A DNA stretch of 35,621 nt from Methanolinea sp. (GTDB taxonomy: Archaea > Halobacteriota > Methanomicrobia > Methanomicrobiales > Methanospirillaceae), in assembly GCA_018263335.1 (NCBI GenBank), contig JADFCY010000019.1:1-35621 (forward strand), read 5' to 3'. Positions 15,296 to 22,873 of this stretch are shown here, one piece after another. The notes under the pieces are model-generated. The model made no database searches. It was not told the origin of the DNA and saw only the letters and a program-made list of their open reading frames with translations. How positions within the stretch are numbered: position 1 is the first letter of the stretch; the number at the start of each line of letters is the position of its first letter. The position numbers were made by a program, and so were the translations under genes.

Positions 15296-16903
15296 ATGGC
15301 CGCAGCAAAACCCTCTCCCCGCATGGCGTCGTTCGGGTGTGGCCTTGACGAGAGCCTCCCGGCCGAGGAGTTCGGCAACAAGGCTGCAAGCCTTGCCGCC
15401 ATCGCATCCCTCGGAGTCAGGGTGCCCCCGGGGTTCTGCCTCGGGGTGACCCTCTGTGAGGAGTACTTCGCTTCCGGGCGGCGCCTCCCTCCCGACCTCC
15501 CTGCCCTCCTCTCCACCGGAATCTCGCGCCTGGAGAAGACGACGGGCCTCTCGTTTGGCAGCAGCAGGAGACCGCTTCTCGTCTCTGTCCGATCCGGAGC
15601 CCCGGTATCCATGCCGGGGGTGATGGAGACCATCCTGAACATCGGGCTCTCACGGGAGACGGTCCGCGGCCTCATCTCCCTCTCCGGCAACCCGAAATTC
15701 GCGTGGGACTCGTACCGGAGGCTCATCCAGAACTTCGGGCAGGTGGTGTGCCGCCAACCACCTGCGCTCTACCAGGCGGCGCTTCGCGAGGCGATAGAGC
15801 GGGCGGGAGTCGAGGACGAGGTCGAACTGGACGCCCGATCACTCCGTGACCTTGCCGGCGAGTACGAGCGGATTTTTGCCCAGAACGGGGGCGAGAAGTT
15901 CCCTCCCGGTGCCATGCGGCAGCTGGAGCAGGCGGCCGAGGCGGTCATCCTCTCGTGGGAGAGTCCCCGTGCCGACGCGTTCCGGCGGCTCAACCTCATC
16001 AGGGAGGCGCGGGGGACCGCAGTCGCGGTACAGGCGATGGTGTTTGGCAACATGGGCTCCCGTTCGGGGGCGGGTGTTGCCTTCACGAGGAACCCCTGGA
16101 AGGGGAATAACGAGCTGTTGGTGGACTTCAAGTTCGGGGCACAGGGGGAGGACGTGGTCTCTGGAGACCAGTCGGTGAGCACCCAGCAGGAGTTCCAGGC
16201 GGCGCTCCCAGAGACATTCGCCGAGCTTTGCGAGACTGCAAAAAGGCTGGAATCGCATTTTCGGGACATGCAGGACCTCGAGTTCACGGTCCAGAACGGC
16301 GAACTCTACATCCTCCAGACGAGGAGCGGAAAACGCTCCCCCTATGCGGCGTTGAAGATCGCAGTCGATCTCTGCCAGGAGGGGGTCATCTCACCCTCAG
16401 ACGCCATATGGATGTTACGGGACGTGGACCTCGATGCCGTCTCGGTCCAGCGTGTCAGGACCCGGGATCACCCCCTCGCAGTGGGAATCCCCGCGTCGGG
16501 CGGGGTTGCATCGGGGGAGATCGCGTTCAACTGCGCGAGCGCCGAAGCGATGGAAGCGGAGGGGAGGCGCGTGATCCTGGTCAGGGAGACCCCCTCTCCC
16601 GATGACATCCCGGGGATCAGGGCGGCAATTGCCCTCCTCACTGCCAGGGGTGCACGGACGGCACATGCGGCGGTGGTGGCTAGGCAGATGGGAAGGGTCT
16701 GCGTGGTCGGGTGCGAGAACCTGGTCATCGACGAAGCAAGGCGGAGGTGCCGTATCAGCGGCCAGGAGCTGCGGGAAGGTGCCACCATCACAGTCGACGG
16801 GAACTCGGGGAAGGTATTCCTCGGTGAGGTAGAGCACTCGTCTGAGCGGCCCACAGCACTCATCGCGATGGTGAGGGAGTGGGAACAGTCCCTGCACCCG
16901 TGA
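15296..16903 (+). CDS. Half-length pyruvate phosphate dikinase-like protein (ATP and phospho-His domains only)
   Basis: This 535-residue protein matches the first two domains of pyruvate phosphate dikinase. The ATP-grasp domain shows FGNKAASLAAIASLGVRVPPGF, SVRSGAPVSMPGVMETILN, AMVFGNMGSRSGAGVAFTRNP, GAQGEDVVSG and MQDLEFTVQNGELYILQTRSGKR. The swivelling domain carries the phospho-accepting His in LTARGARTAHAAVVARQMG (about residue 455). The C-terminal TIM barrel (about 340 residues) that binds PEP or pyruvate is missing; the gene ends cleanly with a stop and no remnant follows. ATP-dependent His phosphorylation is possible, but the phosphate acceptor must be something else. I start at ATG 15296, five bases after GAGGTGG, rather than GTG 15287. 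It follows the PhoU-like protein by 12 bases. Confidence 0.85.
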   Translation: MAAAKPSPRMASFGCGLDESLPAEEFGNKAASLAAIASLGVRVPPGFCLGVTLCEEYFASGRRLPPDLPALLSTGISRLEKTTGLSFGSSRRPLLVSVRSGAPVSMPGVMETILNIGLSRETVRGLISLSGNPKFAWDSYRRLIQNFGQVVCRQPPALYQAALREAIERAGVEDEVELDARSLRDLAGEYERIFAQNGGEKFPPGAMRQLEQAAEAVILSWESPRADAFRRLNLIREARGTAVAVQAMVFGNMGSRSGAGVAFTRNPWKGNNELLVDFKFGAQGEDVVSGDQSVSTQQEFQAALPETFAELCETAKRLESHFRDMQDLEFTVQNGELYILQTRSGKRSPYAALKIAVDLCQEGVISPSDAIWMLRDVDLDAVSVQRVRTRDHPLAVGIPASGGVASGEIAFNCASAEAMEAEGRRVILVRETPSPDDIPGIRAAIALLTARGARTAHAAVVARQMGRVCVVGCENLVIDEARRRCRISGQELREGATITVDGNSGKVFLGEVEHSSERPTALIAMVREWEQSLHP

Positions 16904-16924
16904 ACCGCCCCGGATCCCGGGAAG

Positions 16925-18259
16925 TCAGGACCGGTCTCTCTGCTCGCGGTGAATCCTTGACGAGGCGTACTTCATCAGCGGATACACGCCGTCGGTCATC
17001 GGGTGGACCTCCATGAACCGGTCGAAGTCGTACACGGTGACCCCAAGGCGCATCAGGAAGGAGTGGTAGGCGGCGAGTATCCCTGCAGCGGGCCCTGCAG
17101 TATATACTCCGCCAACCTTTCCCGACTCCTTCGAGACGAGGATGCCTGCCATTCCCGTGTGCCCATGCAGCACCGACCAGAAAGTCCCCGGGCCGGCAGG
17201 GCCAGGGCTCCCGAACGCCACCTCGTCGCCGCTCGCGTCACCTTCGACGAACGCGTACTCCGACGCGAGGTTCATGGACTGGGGGATGGGCATGCAGTCC
17301 GGGGGAGGGTCCCGGCCAAGAATGGAGGCTGCGGCGACTGCGCCCTCGTGCCGTGCGACAGGGGTGAGGCAGCGGGAACCGGTGACGTCGCCGCAGGCAT
17401 ACACGTCGGGGTTGCTGGTGGCCATCGAACGGTCAACGATGATACGCCCGTCCTGCCCCTTCCCGATCCCGGCAATCATGGAGGAGTTTGGGACAAGCCC
17501 CGTGGCGACAAAGACCCCATCGCAGGGGAGGACAGACTTTTCCTCTCCGCTCGTGAGATGCGCATGGGTGACCACGTCGTCTCCCTCAAGCCCGTTCACC
17601 GTGCATCCCTCGCGTATTGTCACCCCTTCGAGGTCCCTTGCCGCGAGGTCCCGCAGTTTCGGATGCATTCCTTTTAGAAAGGTACTCCGGGCGGCCAGGG
17701 TGACATCAGCGCCGAATTGCCTGAAGATGAACGCAAACTCCGCTGCCATGATCCCTCCGCCGATGATCAGGAGGTGCTCCGGGACTATTTGCATGGTGAA
17801 AAGGGTGTGGGGAGTGTATACCCCGCCGAGCCGGATCCCGGGAATGTCCGGGATGCGGGGGAGCGACCCGGTGGCGATGATGATCTTATCAGTCTCAACG
17901 GGCTCCCCGTCCACAAACAGGGAACTTCCGTCCACCCTGCCCGTCGCTCCCTGCCGGATCTGGACCCCGCAGCCCCTCGTCTCGGCATCGAGCACCGAGG
18001 CGATCTTGGCCTGGACCTCTCTCATCCCAAAGAGAGTCCGGGAAAACGAGATCTCGGGGACATGGTCCAGGATTCCAAGTGAATGGAGGGTCCGGGAAAA
18101 AAAGAGGTGCCTGGCGATATCGTTCAGGGCGCAGACTGCCATGCAGCCGTGGTGGAGGCACTGGCCCCCGAGCCCACCCTTCTCGATGAGGACGACCTCC
18201 TTTCCCGCGAGGCCAAGCTGCATCGCCGCGATACGGCCCGCAGGCCCTCCCCCGAGCAC
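16925..18259 (-). CDS. FAD-dependent pyridine nucleotide-disulfide oxidoreductase (dihydrolipoamide dehydrogenase-like)
   Basis: The 444-residue flavoenzyme has the class I disulfide reductase layout. The FAD dinucleotide fold is GGGPAGRIAAM at the very start; the redox-active pair is CLHHGC (C-x4-C, about residues 34-39); then IIATGSLPRIP, the NAD(P) fold LLIIGGGIMAAEFA (about 162), the second FAD motif PDVYACGDVTG (about 284), and a C-terminal dimerisation domain with a His-Pro (EVHPMTDGVYPLM), where lipoamide dehydrogenases have HPTxxE. The changed tail suggests a substrate other than lipoamide. The GTG at 18259 leaves almost no residues before the FAD motif, so an upstream non-ATG start is possible. 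It lies 20 bases after the gene at 18280-19251 and probably shares its transcript. Confidence 0.85.
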   Translation of the reverse strand: MLGGGPAGRIAAMQLGLAGKEVVLIEKGGLGGQCLHHGCMAVCALNDIARHLFFSRTLHSLGILDHVPEISFSRTLFGMREVQAKIASVLDAETRGCGVQIRQGATGRVDGSSLFVDGEPVETDKIIIATGSLPRIPDIPGIRLGGVYTPHTLFTMQIVPEHLLIIGGGIMAAEFAFIFRQFGADVTLAARSTFLKGMHPKLRDLAARDLEGVTIREGCTVNGLEGDDVVTHAHLTSGEEKSVLPCDGVFVATGLVPNSSMIAGIGKGQDGRIIVDRSMATSNPDVYACGDVTGSRCLTPVARHEGAVAAASILGRDPPPDCMPIPQSMNLASEYAFVEGDASGDEVAFGSPGPAGPGTFWSVLHGHTGMAGILVSKESGKVGGVYTAGPAAGILAAYHSFLMRLGVTVYDFDRFMEVHPMTDGVYPLMKYASSRIHREQRDRS

Positions 18260-18279
18260 CCCGATGACGGACGGGACTG

Positions 18280-19251
18280 TCAGAAGACCTCGACTCCCTC
18301 GTCCATGGGTTCGGAAAGGACCTCGCCGGTGTAGGCGTTCACTTCCACGATCTTCTTGCCCCGCACCTGCCAGACCGGGATGAACGCCTGCTGCAATCGT
18401 ATCTGGATGTTCTTTCTCTCAGGCTTCATCACCTTCTCCTCGTAAGAGATGGCATCGCCGATCACCTGCCGGATCCGGATCTTCCGGGTGAGGCTCTCGA
18501 TCACCTCCGCGAGGATCTTCTCGGTCGCATCCTCCTTCGTGAGGCGGGGCTGCACCACCTCGGCGTTCCGGGGAACGGCTCCCTCGGTCATTGCATTCCA
18601 GTCGGCCTCCATCTTGAGGCCGTTGATCGCGTTGATCCCCCCGCTCCCCTCGGAGTCGAAGGCGATCCGGTTATCCTTGTATACCTGCTCGCCCGAACTC
18701 TGGTAGGAGTATACCCAGTACGGCATGAATCTGAGGCTTGCCTGCCCCTGGGCCTTTGCGATCTGCTCGGCAGCCTGCTTCTGTATTCTCACGGGGAGGT
18801 GAGAGATGGGCACTCCCCCGGCATCCTCCTCCTGGATTGCCGATCCCGCATCTCCCCCGGCGAGCGTGGCCTTGGAAGCGGCCTGCCTCCCTGGGCCGTC
18901 CGAAAACGAGAGCGCGAGGGGACGGTCGAGGATCGCATCCAGGGCCGCCTCTCCCGCGTACCGGATGAACTCGTCGCGTCCCCAGACGATGCAGTTGCCC
19001 GCACCGGCAGAAGGGTTGAGAGAGAAGAGGAGTTTTTTATAGGTGATCTCCTCGCCATCTTTCATCAGGCGGAAGGCCCCGCTCTCGTACTCCCCGATCT
19101 CTCCAGGGTCGTTGCTGCACAGAACCATGAGGTATTCATCATCCCGTTCGGCCAGGTCAAAGGGGTCCTCGAGCGTGTTCACCGAGAAGCCCGCCGCCTC
19201 CAGGATGGACTTTATCGCATTTCTCGCCTTTTCCCGAAGCTTTTCGTCCAT
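18280..19251 (-). CDS. Conserved-looking hypothetical protein upstream of the disulfide reductase
   Basis: The 323-residue protein is unfamiliar. Its N-terminus (residues 1-110) has an alpha/beta pattern with YLMVLCSNDP and GNCIVWGRDEFIRYAGEAA, resembling a restriction-endonuclease-like or PD-(D/E)xK-type fold only in outline. A low-complexity linker (about 118-150) is followed by a helix and PYWVYSYQSSGEQVYKDN, then charged helices and a C-terminal AFIPVWQVRGKKIVEVNAYTGEVL, which looks like a PepSY/YpeB-type beta hairpin. No signal peptide or transmembrane segment is evident. It is the first gene of a two-gene minus-strand unit with the flavoenzyme at 16925-18259. Its start is 65 bases from the divergent NrpR-domain gene. 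Confidence 0.65.
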   Translation of the reverse strand: MDEKLREKARNAIKSILEAAGFSVNTLEDPFDLAERDDEYLMVLCSNDPGEIGEYESGAFRLMKDGEEITYKKLLFSLNPSAGAGNCIVWGRDEFIRYAGEAALDAILDRPLALSFSDGPGRQAASKATLAGGDAGSAIQEEDAGGVPISHLPVRIQKQAAEQIAKAQGQASLRFMPYWVYSYQSSGEQVYKDNRIAFDSEGSGGINAINGLKMEADWNAMTEGAVPRNAEVVQPRLTKEDATEKILAEVIESLTRKIRIRQVIGDAISYEEKVMKPERKNIQIRLQQAFIPVWQVRGKKIVEVNAYTGEVLSEPMDEGVEVF

Positions 19252-19316
19252 TAACCATACATTTCCTTCATCTTATAGAACAATTTTTCTATTGACAGGA
19301 GAGATTCAATGAACAG

Positions 19317-20063
19317 ATGAATCTCCCCCTCAAGTTCGTGCATACCCGGATAGAGGAGTATGCCATGCAGGTGACGTTTGATCCCCGCGAAGGCAGAGGG
19401 ACTGTGGTGTACAACCTCTCCCTGATCAGAAAAGAGGACCTCGAGTACGCCATCGCGGTCATGAAGGATGCGTTCAAGGCAGGGATATGCGTGAGCGGCC
19501 TTGTCCGGTTCATCGAGGAGGGGGCCTCGGTGGGAGATTTCCAGGTGCCCGCAGGGCACTGCGCCATCATCACGATGTGCAGCTCCACGCTTGACGGGGT
19601 CCTTCTGAGGAAGGGTGTCCCCTCGAACCCCATCGGGGGTGGTGTTGTGGAGATTGAGAACAGGATCCCCAGGAGGTTCACCCACATGATCCTCTACGAG
19701 CACACCACCATCGACCCCCTCCAGGCCCTCATCTCGCAGGAGATCACCTCCGTCAACGAGATGATGCGGAGGGGGAGCGGCAATATCCTCGCAAACATCC
19801 GTCAGTGCCACATGGAGGCCGAGACGCTTGTGGGAGAGGTGATCGATGACCTCGCGGGAAGCAGTTTCTCGGGCATACTCGATGTGGGCCTCCCGAACAC
19901 CCCCGCACTCGGGGTCACCGTCGACCCCCAGTACATGGGGATCGTCGCCCTCGGGGGGACAAACCCCATGGCGGCAATCAAGGAAGGGGGCGTCTTTGTC
20001 GTGACCCAGGCCATCAAGGGGCTGATGGAAGTCCAGGAGATGCAGGAGATCCTCGAATTTTAA
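19317..20063 (+). CDS. Stand-alone NrpR-type (DUF128) regulatory domain
   Basis: The 248 residues correspond to one NrpR/DUF128 domain. In methanogens, NrpR represses nitrogen-fixation and glutamine synthetase genes and senses 2-oxoglutarate through this domain. Visible family features are TFDPREGRGTVVYNLSLIRKEDLEYAI, a central VPAGHCAIITMCSSTLDGVLLRKGVPSNPIGGGVVEI, YEHTTIDPLQALI, SGNILANIRQCH, and LDVGLPNTPALGVTVDP with the final GIVALGGTNPMAAI. The usual N-terminal winged-helix domain of NrpR is absent: only about 18 residues precede the domain. A DNA-binding partner would be needed for repression. AGGAGAG lies upstream of the ATG at 19317. Its stop overlaps the stop of the convergent TrmB gene. 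Confidence 0.85.
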   Translation: MNLPLKFVHTRIEEYAMQVTFDPREGRGTVVYNLSLIRKEDLEYAIAVMKDAFKAGICVSGLVRFIEEGASVGDFQVPAGHCAIITMCSSTLDGVLLRKGVPSNPIGGGVVEIENRIPRRFTHMILYEHTTIDPLQALISQEITSVNEMMRRGSGNILANIRQCHMEAETLVGEVIDDLAGSSFSGILDVGLPNTPALGVTVDPQYMGIVALGGTNPMAAIKEGGVFVVTQAIKGLMEVQEMQEILEF

Positions 20064-20833
20064 GCCGGTAAGGCCCCGCTGGCAGAGAGGATCTCCCAGT
20101 ACAGGGAGAAGAACTTCACAAACCCTCTTGACTCGGAGAAGAGCGCGGTCGACCCCTCTCCACCAGATACCATCACGACCATTGCCCTTTTCTGGTCGAG
20201 GAGAAACACTCCGCCCGCAATAGATGCGGCCTTGAGATTTTTCAGCGATTCTGGCGGGGACTTCACGTGCACCGAGATACCGTCATGGAGTGGACCGTCC
20301 CACCGATCGGTCACCACCCGGACAGGGACAACATTCTTCTTCGCAAGGAGGGTCGCGATGATCTCATCCCTGAGAAACCCGCCGAAGAACACGGCATCGA
20401 TGGAACATTCCGCATTCTGGAGCAGGTCGATCAATCGGGAGCGGATGTGCTCGTCGCCGTAGATACTCCATATCAGCTCCTGGTCGCCACGCTCCCTGGA
20501 CGACCTGTCCCTGTAGATCCGGGAGAGCATCTTCTTTGCGCGGGCCGCATCCGACTCGACCATCTCCAGCAGGTGGTCGATCCCGTCCTCCGGGGGGACG
20601 GCCTCGAACCTCTTTGGCGTGGTGTGCGAGACCGAGACCAGGTTCTTCTGGATAAGCCGGTCGAGAACCGGGTACACCGAGGCACGGGGCACTCCCGAGA
20701 TCTCGTGGATATCGGTTGCAGTTGCACCCGAGACCTTGAGAAGCCCGACATACACAAGGGCTTCATACTTGGTGAGGCCGAGGGACTTGAGGGACTCCGT
20801 CAGGGGAAGGTGGGATGGGTGCGTTTCGGCCAT
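20060..20833 (-). CDS. TrmB-family transcriptional regulator
   Basis: The 257-residue product has the TrmB winged helix at its N-terminus: LKSLGLTKYEALVYVGLLKVSGATATDIHEISGVPRASVYPVLDRLIQKNLV, followed by the wing SHTTPKRFEAVPPEDGIDHLLEMVE. After a coiled linker, the C-terminal half (about 115-250) looks like the phospholipase D-like sensor domain of the family (ELIWSIYGDEHIRSRLIDLLQNAECSIDAVFF). TrmB proteins typically sense sugars or metabolites and bind palindromes near TATA boxes. A perfect palindrome lies 31 bases upstream of its start, between it and a divergent surface-protein gene followed by a glucose-6-phosphate isomerase. Autoregulation and control of that pair are a reasonable inference. 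Confidence 0.88.
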   Translation of the reverse strand: MAETHPSHLPLTESLKSLGLTKYEALVYVGLLKVSGATATDIHEISGVPRASVYPVLDRLIQKNLVSVSHTTPKRFEAVPPEDGIDHLLEMVESDAARAKKMLSRIYRDRSSRERGDQELIWSIYGDEHIRSRLIDLLQNAECSIDAVFFGGFLRDEIIATLLAKKNVVPVRVVTDRWDGPLHDGISVHVKSPPESLKNLKAASIAGGVFLLDQKRAMVVMVSGGEGSTALFSESRGFVKFFSLYWEILSASGALPA

Positions 20834-20841
20834 TACATACC

Positions 20842-20850
20842 ATTATATAT
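20842..20850. promoter_or_regulatory. TATA box in the TrmB/surface-protein divergent region
   Basis: The stretch ATTATATAT lies between the two divergent starts (20833 minus, 20897 plus). For the plus-strand gene it would place transcription initiation near 20870, within the adjacent palindrome. It could also serve the minus strand. Confidence 0.5.
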
Positions 20851-20863
20851 TGCGAATCTTAAA

Positions 20864-20885
20864 TGTTGTTATAGCAATAACAACA
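20864..20885. promoter_or_regulatory. Perfect 9-4-9 palindrome, candidate TrmB operator
   Basis: Half-sites TGTTGTTAT (20864-20872) and ATAACAACA (20877-20885) are exact reverse complements separated by AGCA. The site lies directly downstream of a TATA-like stretch and 11 bases before the ATG of the surface-protein gene. A repressor bound here would block initiation of that gene and probably also affect the TrmB gene 30 bases away. Confidence 0.65.
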
Positions 20886-20896
20886 AGTGGTTTGAA

Positions 20897-22168
20897 ATGT
20901 ATATGCGTCATTTCGTTATTCTGGCCATTTTTTTCGGTTTAATTGGAACGCCGGTCATGGCAGACGTCAAGTACCTGACTGGGGACCCGGACCTCTCCGC
21001 GTCCGTGGCCGGAAGAAACGAGTTCTCCCCTGGCGAGGATGTCGTATTGAAGGTCAATATCGAGAACCGGGGGCTGATTGACATGAAGTTTGTCAGGTCC
21101 GGCATCGTCGAGCGGGACGACCTGCCAAGCACCGCAAAGCTCGTGAAAGCCGGACTTGGCGCCGGGGACTCCCCCCTCGTCATAAGGTCAGACCCCCAGT
21201 TGGCAGGGGACATCCCCGGCGGCAAGACGGCATCTGTCTCGTTCTCTGTCAAGGTGCCTGCGGACGCCATGGCGGGAGATTACCTCCTGCCCCTCACTGT
21301 CCATTATGTCTACCTGAAGACCGCGGAACAGTACGGGCAGGACGCCATCTCCTACACCTACAGGGACGTGGATAAGACCCTTGACCTCCCTGTCAGGATC
21401 AGGCCGAAGGCAATGCTCGAAGCAGGCTCCCTCAAAACCGAGCATTTGAATGCAGGCACGGAAGGATACCTGGTCCTCACCGTCAGGAACCGGGGATCGG
21501 AAGATGCACGGGACGCGGTCCTCAGGATCGCAAGGAACGGCAACAGCCCCGTGATCCCGACCGACAGCAGCCTGTACCTGGGGGATTTTTCTGCCGGCAG
21601 CAGCAGGGAGGTTCGCTTCAAGGTCTCGGTATCGCGTGATGCAGGAGAGGGGGAATACCCGCTTGACCTCTCCTGCCGGTACACTGACCGCGATGGAGAT
21701 ATGGTGACATCCGATGTCCTGACCCTTGGGGTTCCCGTAGGGGGCAAGATACAGTTCTCGGTCGTCTCCCCGCCACCCGAAGTGCGTGCAGGTGGAAAGG
21801 CGGTCATCGAGGTGGAGTACCAGAACACGGGTTCCGCCCCGGCACGGCATGCCCAGGCCCGGATAAGCGCGGTGGACCCCTTCACGAGCAACGACGACTC
21901 GGCGTATCTCGGCGACCTTGCCCCAGGAGAAAAGGCGACCGCGAGGTACGAGGTGAACGTGGACGCAGGCGCGACCATCAAGGAATACGGCCTTGACTCC
22001 GAGATCCGTTACCGCGATGCCCTTGACAACAGCGCGATCTCCGACACCATGAAGGTGAGGGTGAGGGTGGTGGAAGGGGGAAGTCCCCTCCTCCTGGTCG
22101 CAGGGATCCTTGTCCTCCTCGCCTGTGCAGGCGGAGCGGGATATTATATCCTGAAGAGACGCACCTAA
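20897..22168 (+). CDS. Membrane-anchored surface protein with CARDB-like repeats (COG1361-type)
   Basis: The 423-residue protein begins with a signal peptide (MYMRHFVILAIFFGLIGTPVMA) and ends with a transmembrane helix and positive stop-transfer (LLLVAGILVLLACAGGAGYYILKRRT). Between them are three beta-sandwich modules of about 110-130 residues with the pattern of CARDB/S-layer-like domains: FSPGEDVVLKVNIENRGLID, LNAGTEGYLVLTVRNRGSED and VRAGGKAVIEVEYQNTGSAP, each followed by a LGDxxxGxxxxxxFxVxV motif. It is thus displayed outside the cell. The open frame extends far upstream, but only because it runs antisense to the TrmB gene; the ATG at 20897 is set by the signal peptide and operator. The cupin PGI gene follows after six bases. 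Confidence 0.85.
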   Translation: MYMRHFVILAIFFGLIGTPVMADVKYLTGDPDLSASVAGRNEFSPGEDVVLKVNIENRGLIDMKFVRSGIVERDDLPSTAKLVKAGLGAGDSPLVIRSDPQLAGDIPGGKTASVSFSVKVPADAMAGDYLLPLTVHYVYLKTAEQYGQDAISYTYRDVDKTLDLPVRIRPKAMLEAGSLKTEHLNAGTEGYLVLTVRNRGSEDARDAVLRIARNGNSPVIPTDSSLYLGDFSAGSSREVRFKVSVSRDAGEGEYPLDLSCRYTDRDGDMVTSDVLTLGVPVGGKIQFSVVSPPPEVRAGGKAVIEVEYQNTGSAPARHAQARISAVDPFTSNDDSAYLGDLAPGEKATARYEVNVDAGATIKEYGLDSEIRYRDALDNSAISDTMKVRVRVVEGGSPLLLVAGILVLLACAGGAGYYILKRRT

Positions 22169-22174
22169 CACACC

Positions 22175-22873
22175 ATGGAGAACTGGCGAGAGCATGTGGG
22201 GGTGCCCGAGATCCGGTACCTGGAGGACCTGAGATCCGTGCTCCGGGACCGCGAGTGCTCCTGCAGCGGCCCTGCCTACTCGATGTACCGTGACGTTGCA
22301 GCCTCGCCTTCCGACCGGGTGTGGATGGCATCCCTTGGGATCCGTTTCGATATCACCTGCATCCCCCCGGCCATCGTATGCGGGGAGCATGTGAAGACCA
22401 AGGGCCATTACCACCCAAAGAACGCTGCAGGCGCCGGCTATCCCGAGATATACCAGGTATTCGAAGGAAAGGCCCATTACCTGCTGCAGGCGCGTGACCT
22501 ATCGGAGGTGTTCCTCGTGGAGGCCATGCCCGGCGACACTGTCGTGGTGCCGCCAGGATTCGGCCATGTGACGATCAACCCGGAAAGAGGTGAGCTGGTG
22601 ATGGCAAACCTTGTATCAGCGGAGTTTTCAAGCGAATACGGATTCTACGAGGCGCATCGTGGCGCCGCGTATTACGAACTCTCCGACGGCACCCTTGAAA
22701 AAAACCCGGAATATCCCCTGGTGCCGGAGCCGGTCAGGGTGCCGGCGGCAGGATTCCTCCCGGGATCGCCATTCAGGGGACCGATTTACGACCTGGTGAA
22801 GGAGAGGGATCTCCGCCTCTGGTGCCTCAACCACCCCGAACGGTTTTTGGAGTTCTTCACCCGGGCGGGATGA
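22175..22873 (+). CDS. pgi: Glucose-6-phosphate isomerase, cupin type (archaeal PGI)
   Basis: Cupin PGIs interconvert glucose 6-phosphate and fructose 6-phosphate with a bound metal. The 232-residue product shows the family signature GEHVKTKGHYHPKN with metal-binding His residues, then GYPEIYQVFEGKAHYLLQ with the metal Glu and catalytic region, and PGDTVVVPPGFGHVTINP with the last metal His. The AxGHYHP...PEIYxVLEG spacing matches archaeal enzymes. It lies six bases after the surface-protein gene and is probably co-transcribed. The TrmB regulator on the other side of the shared promoter suggests sugar-linked control. The last 17 bases overlap the convergent nadE. Confidence 0.93.
   Translation: MENWREHVGVPEIRYLEDLRSVLRDRECSCSGPAYSMYRDVAASPSDRVWMASLGIRFDITCIPPAIVCGEHVKTKGHYHPKNAAGAGYPEIYQVFEGKAHYLLQARDLSEVFLVEAMPGDTVVVPPGFGHVTINPERGELVMANLVSAEFSSEYGFYEAHRGAAYYELSDGTLEKNPEYPLVPEPVRVPAAGFLPGSPFRGPIYDLVKERDLRLWCLNHPERFLEFFTRAG

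Noticed and set aside
17142-18383. 413-codon plus-strand open frame
   Set aside because: It is antisense to the disulfide reductase, whose FAD, NAD and redox motifs are clear; its Pro/Ser/Arg-rich translation is a GC-rich shadow.
20267-20896. N-terminal extension of the surface-protein gene by about 210 codons
   Set aside because: It is antisense to the TrmB regulator and crosses the promoter and palindrome; a clear signal peptide starts at 20897.
21188-22477. 429-codon minus-strand open frame
   Set aside because: It is antisense to the surface-protein and PGI genes, which have clear homology and signals; its translation is rich in His, Gly and Arg as expected of a shadow frame.
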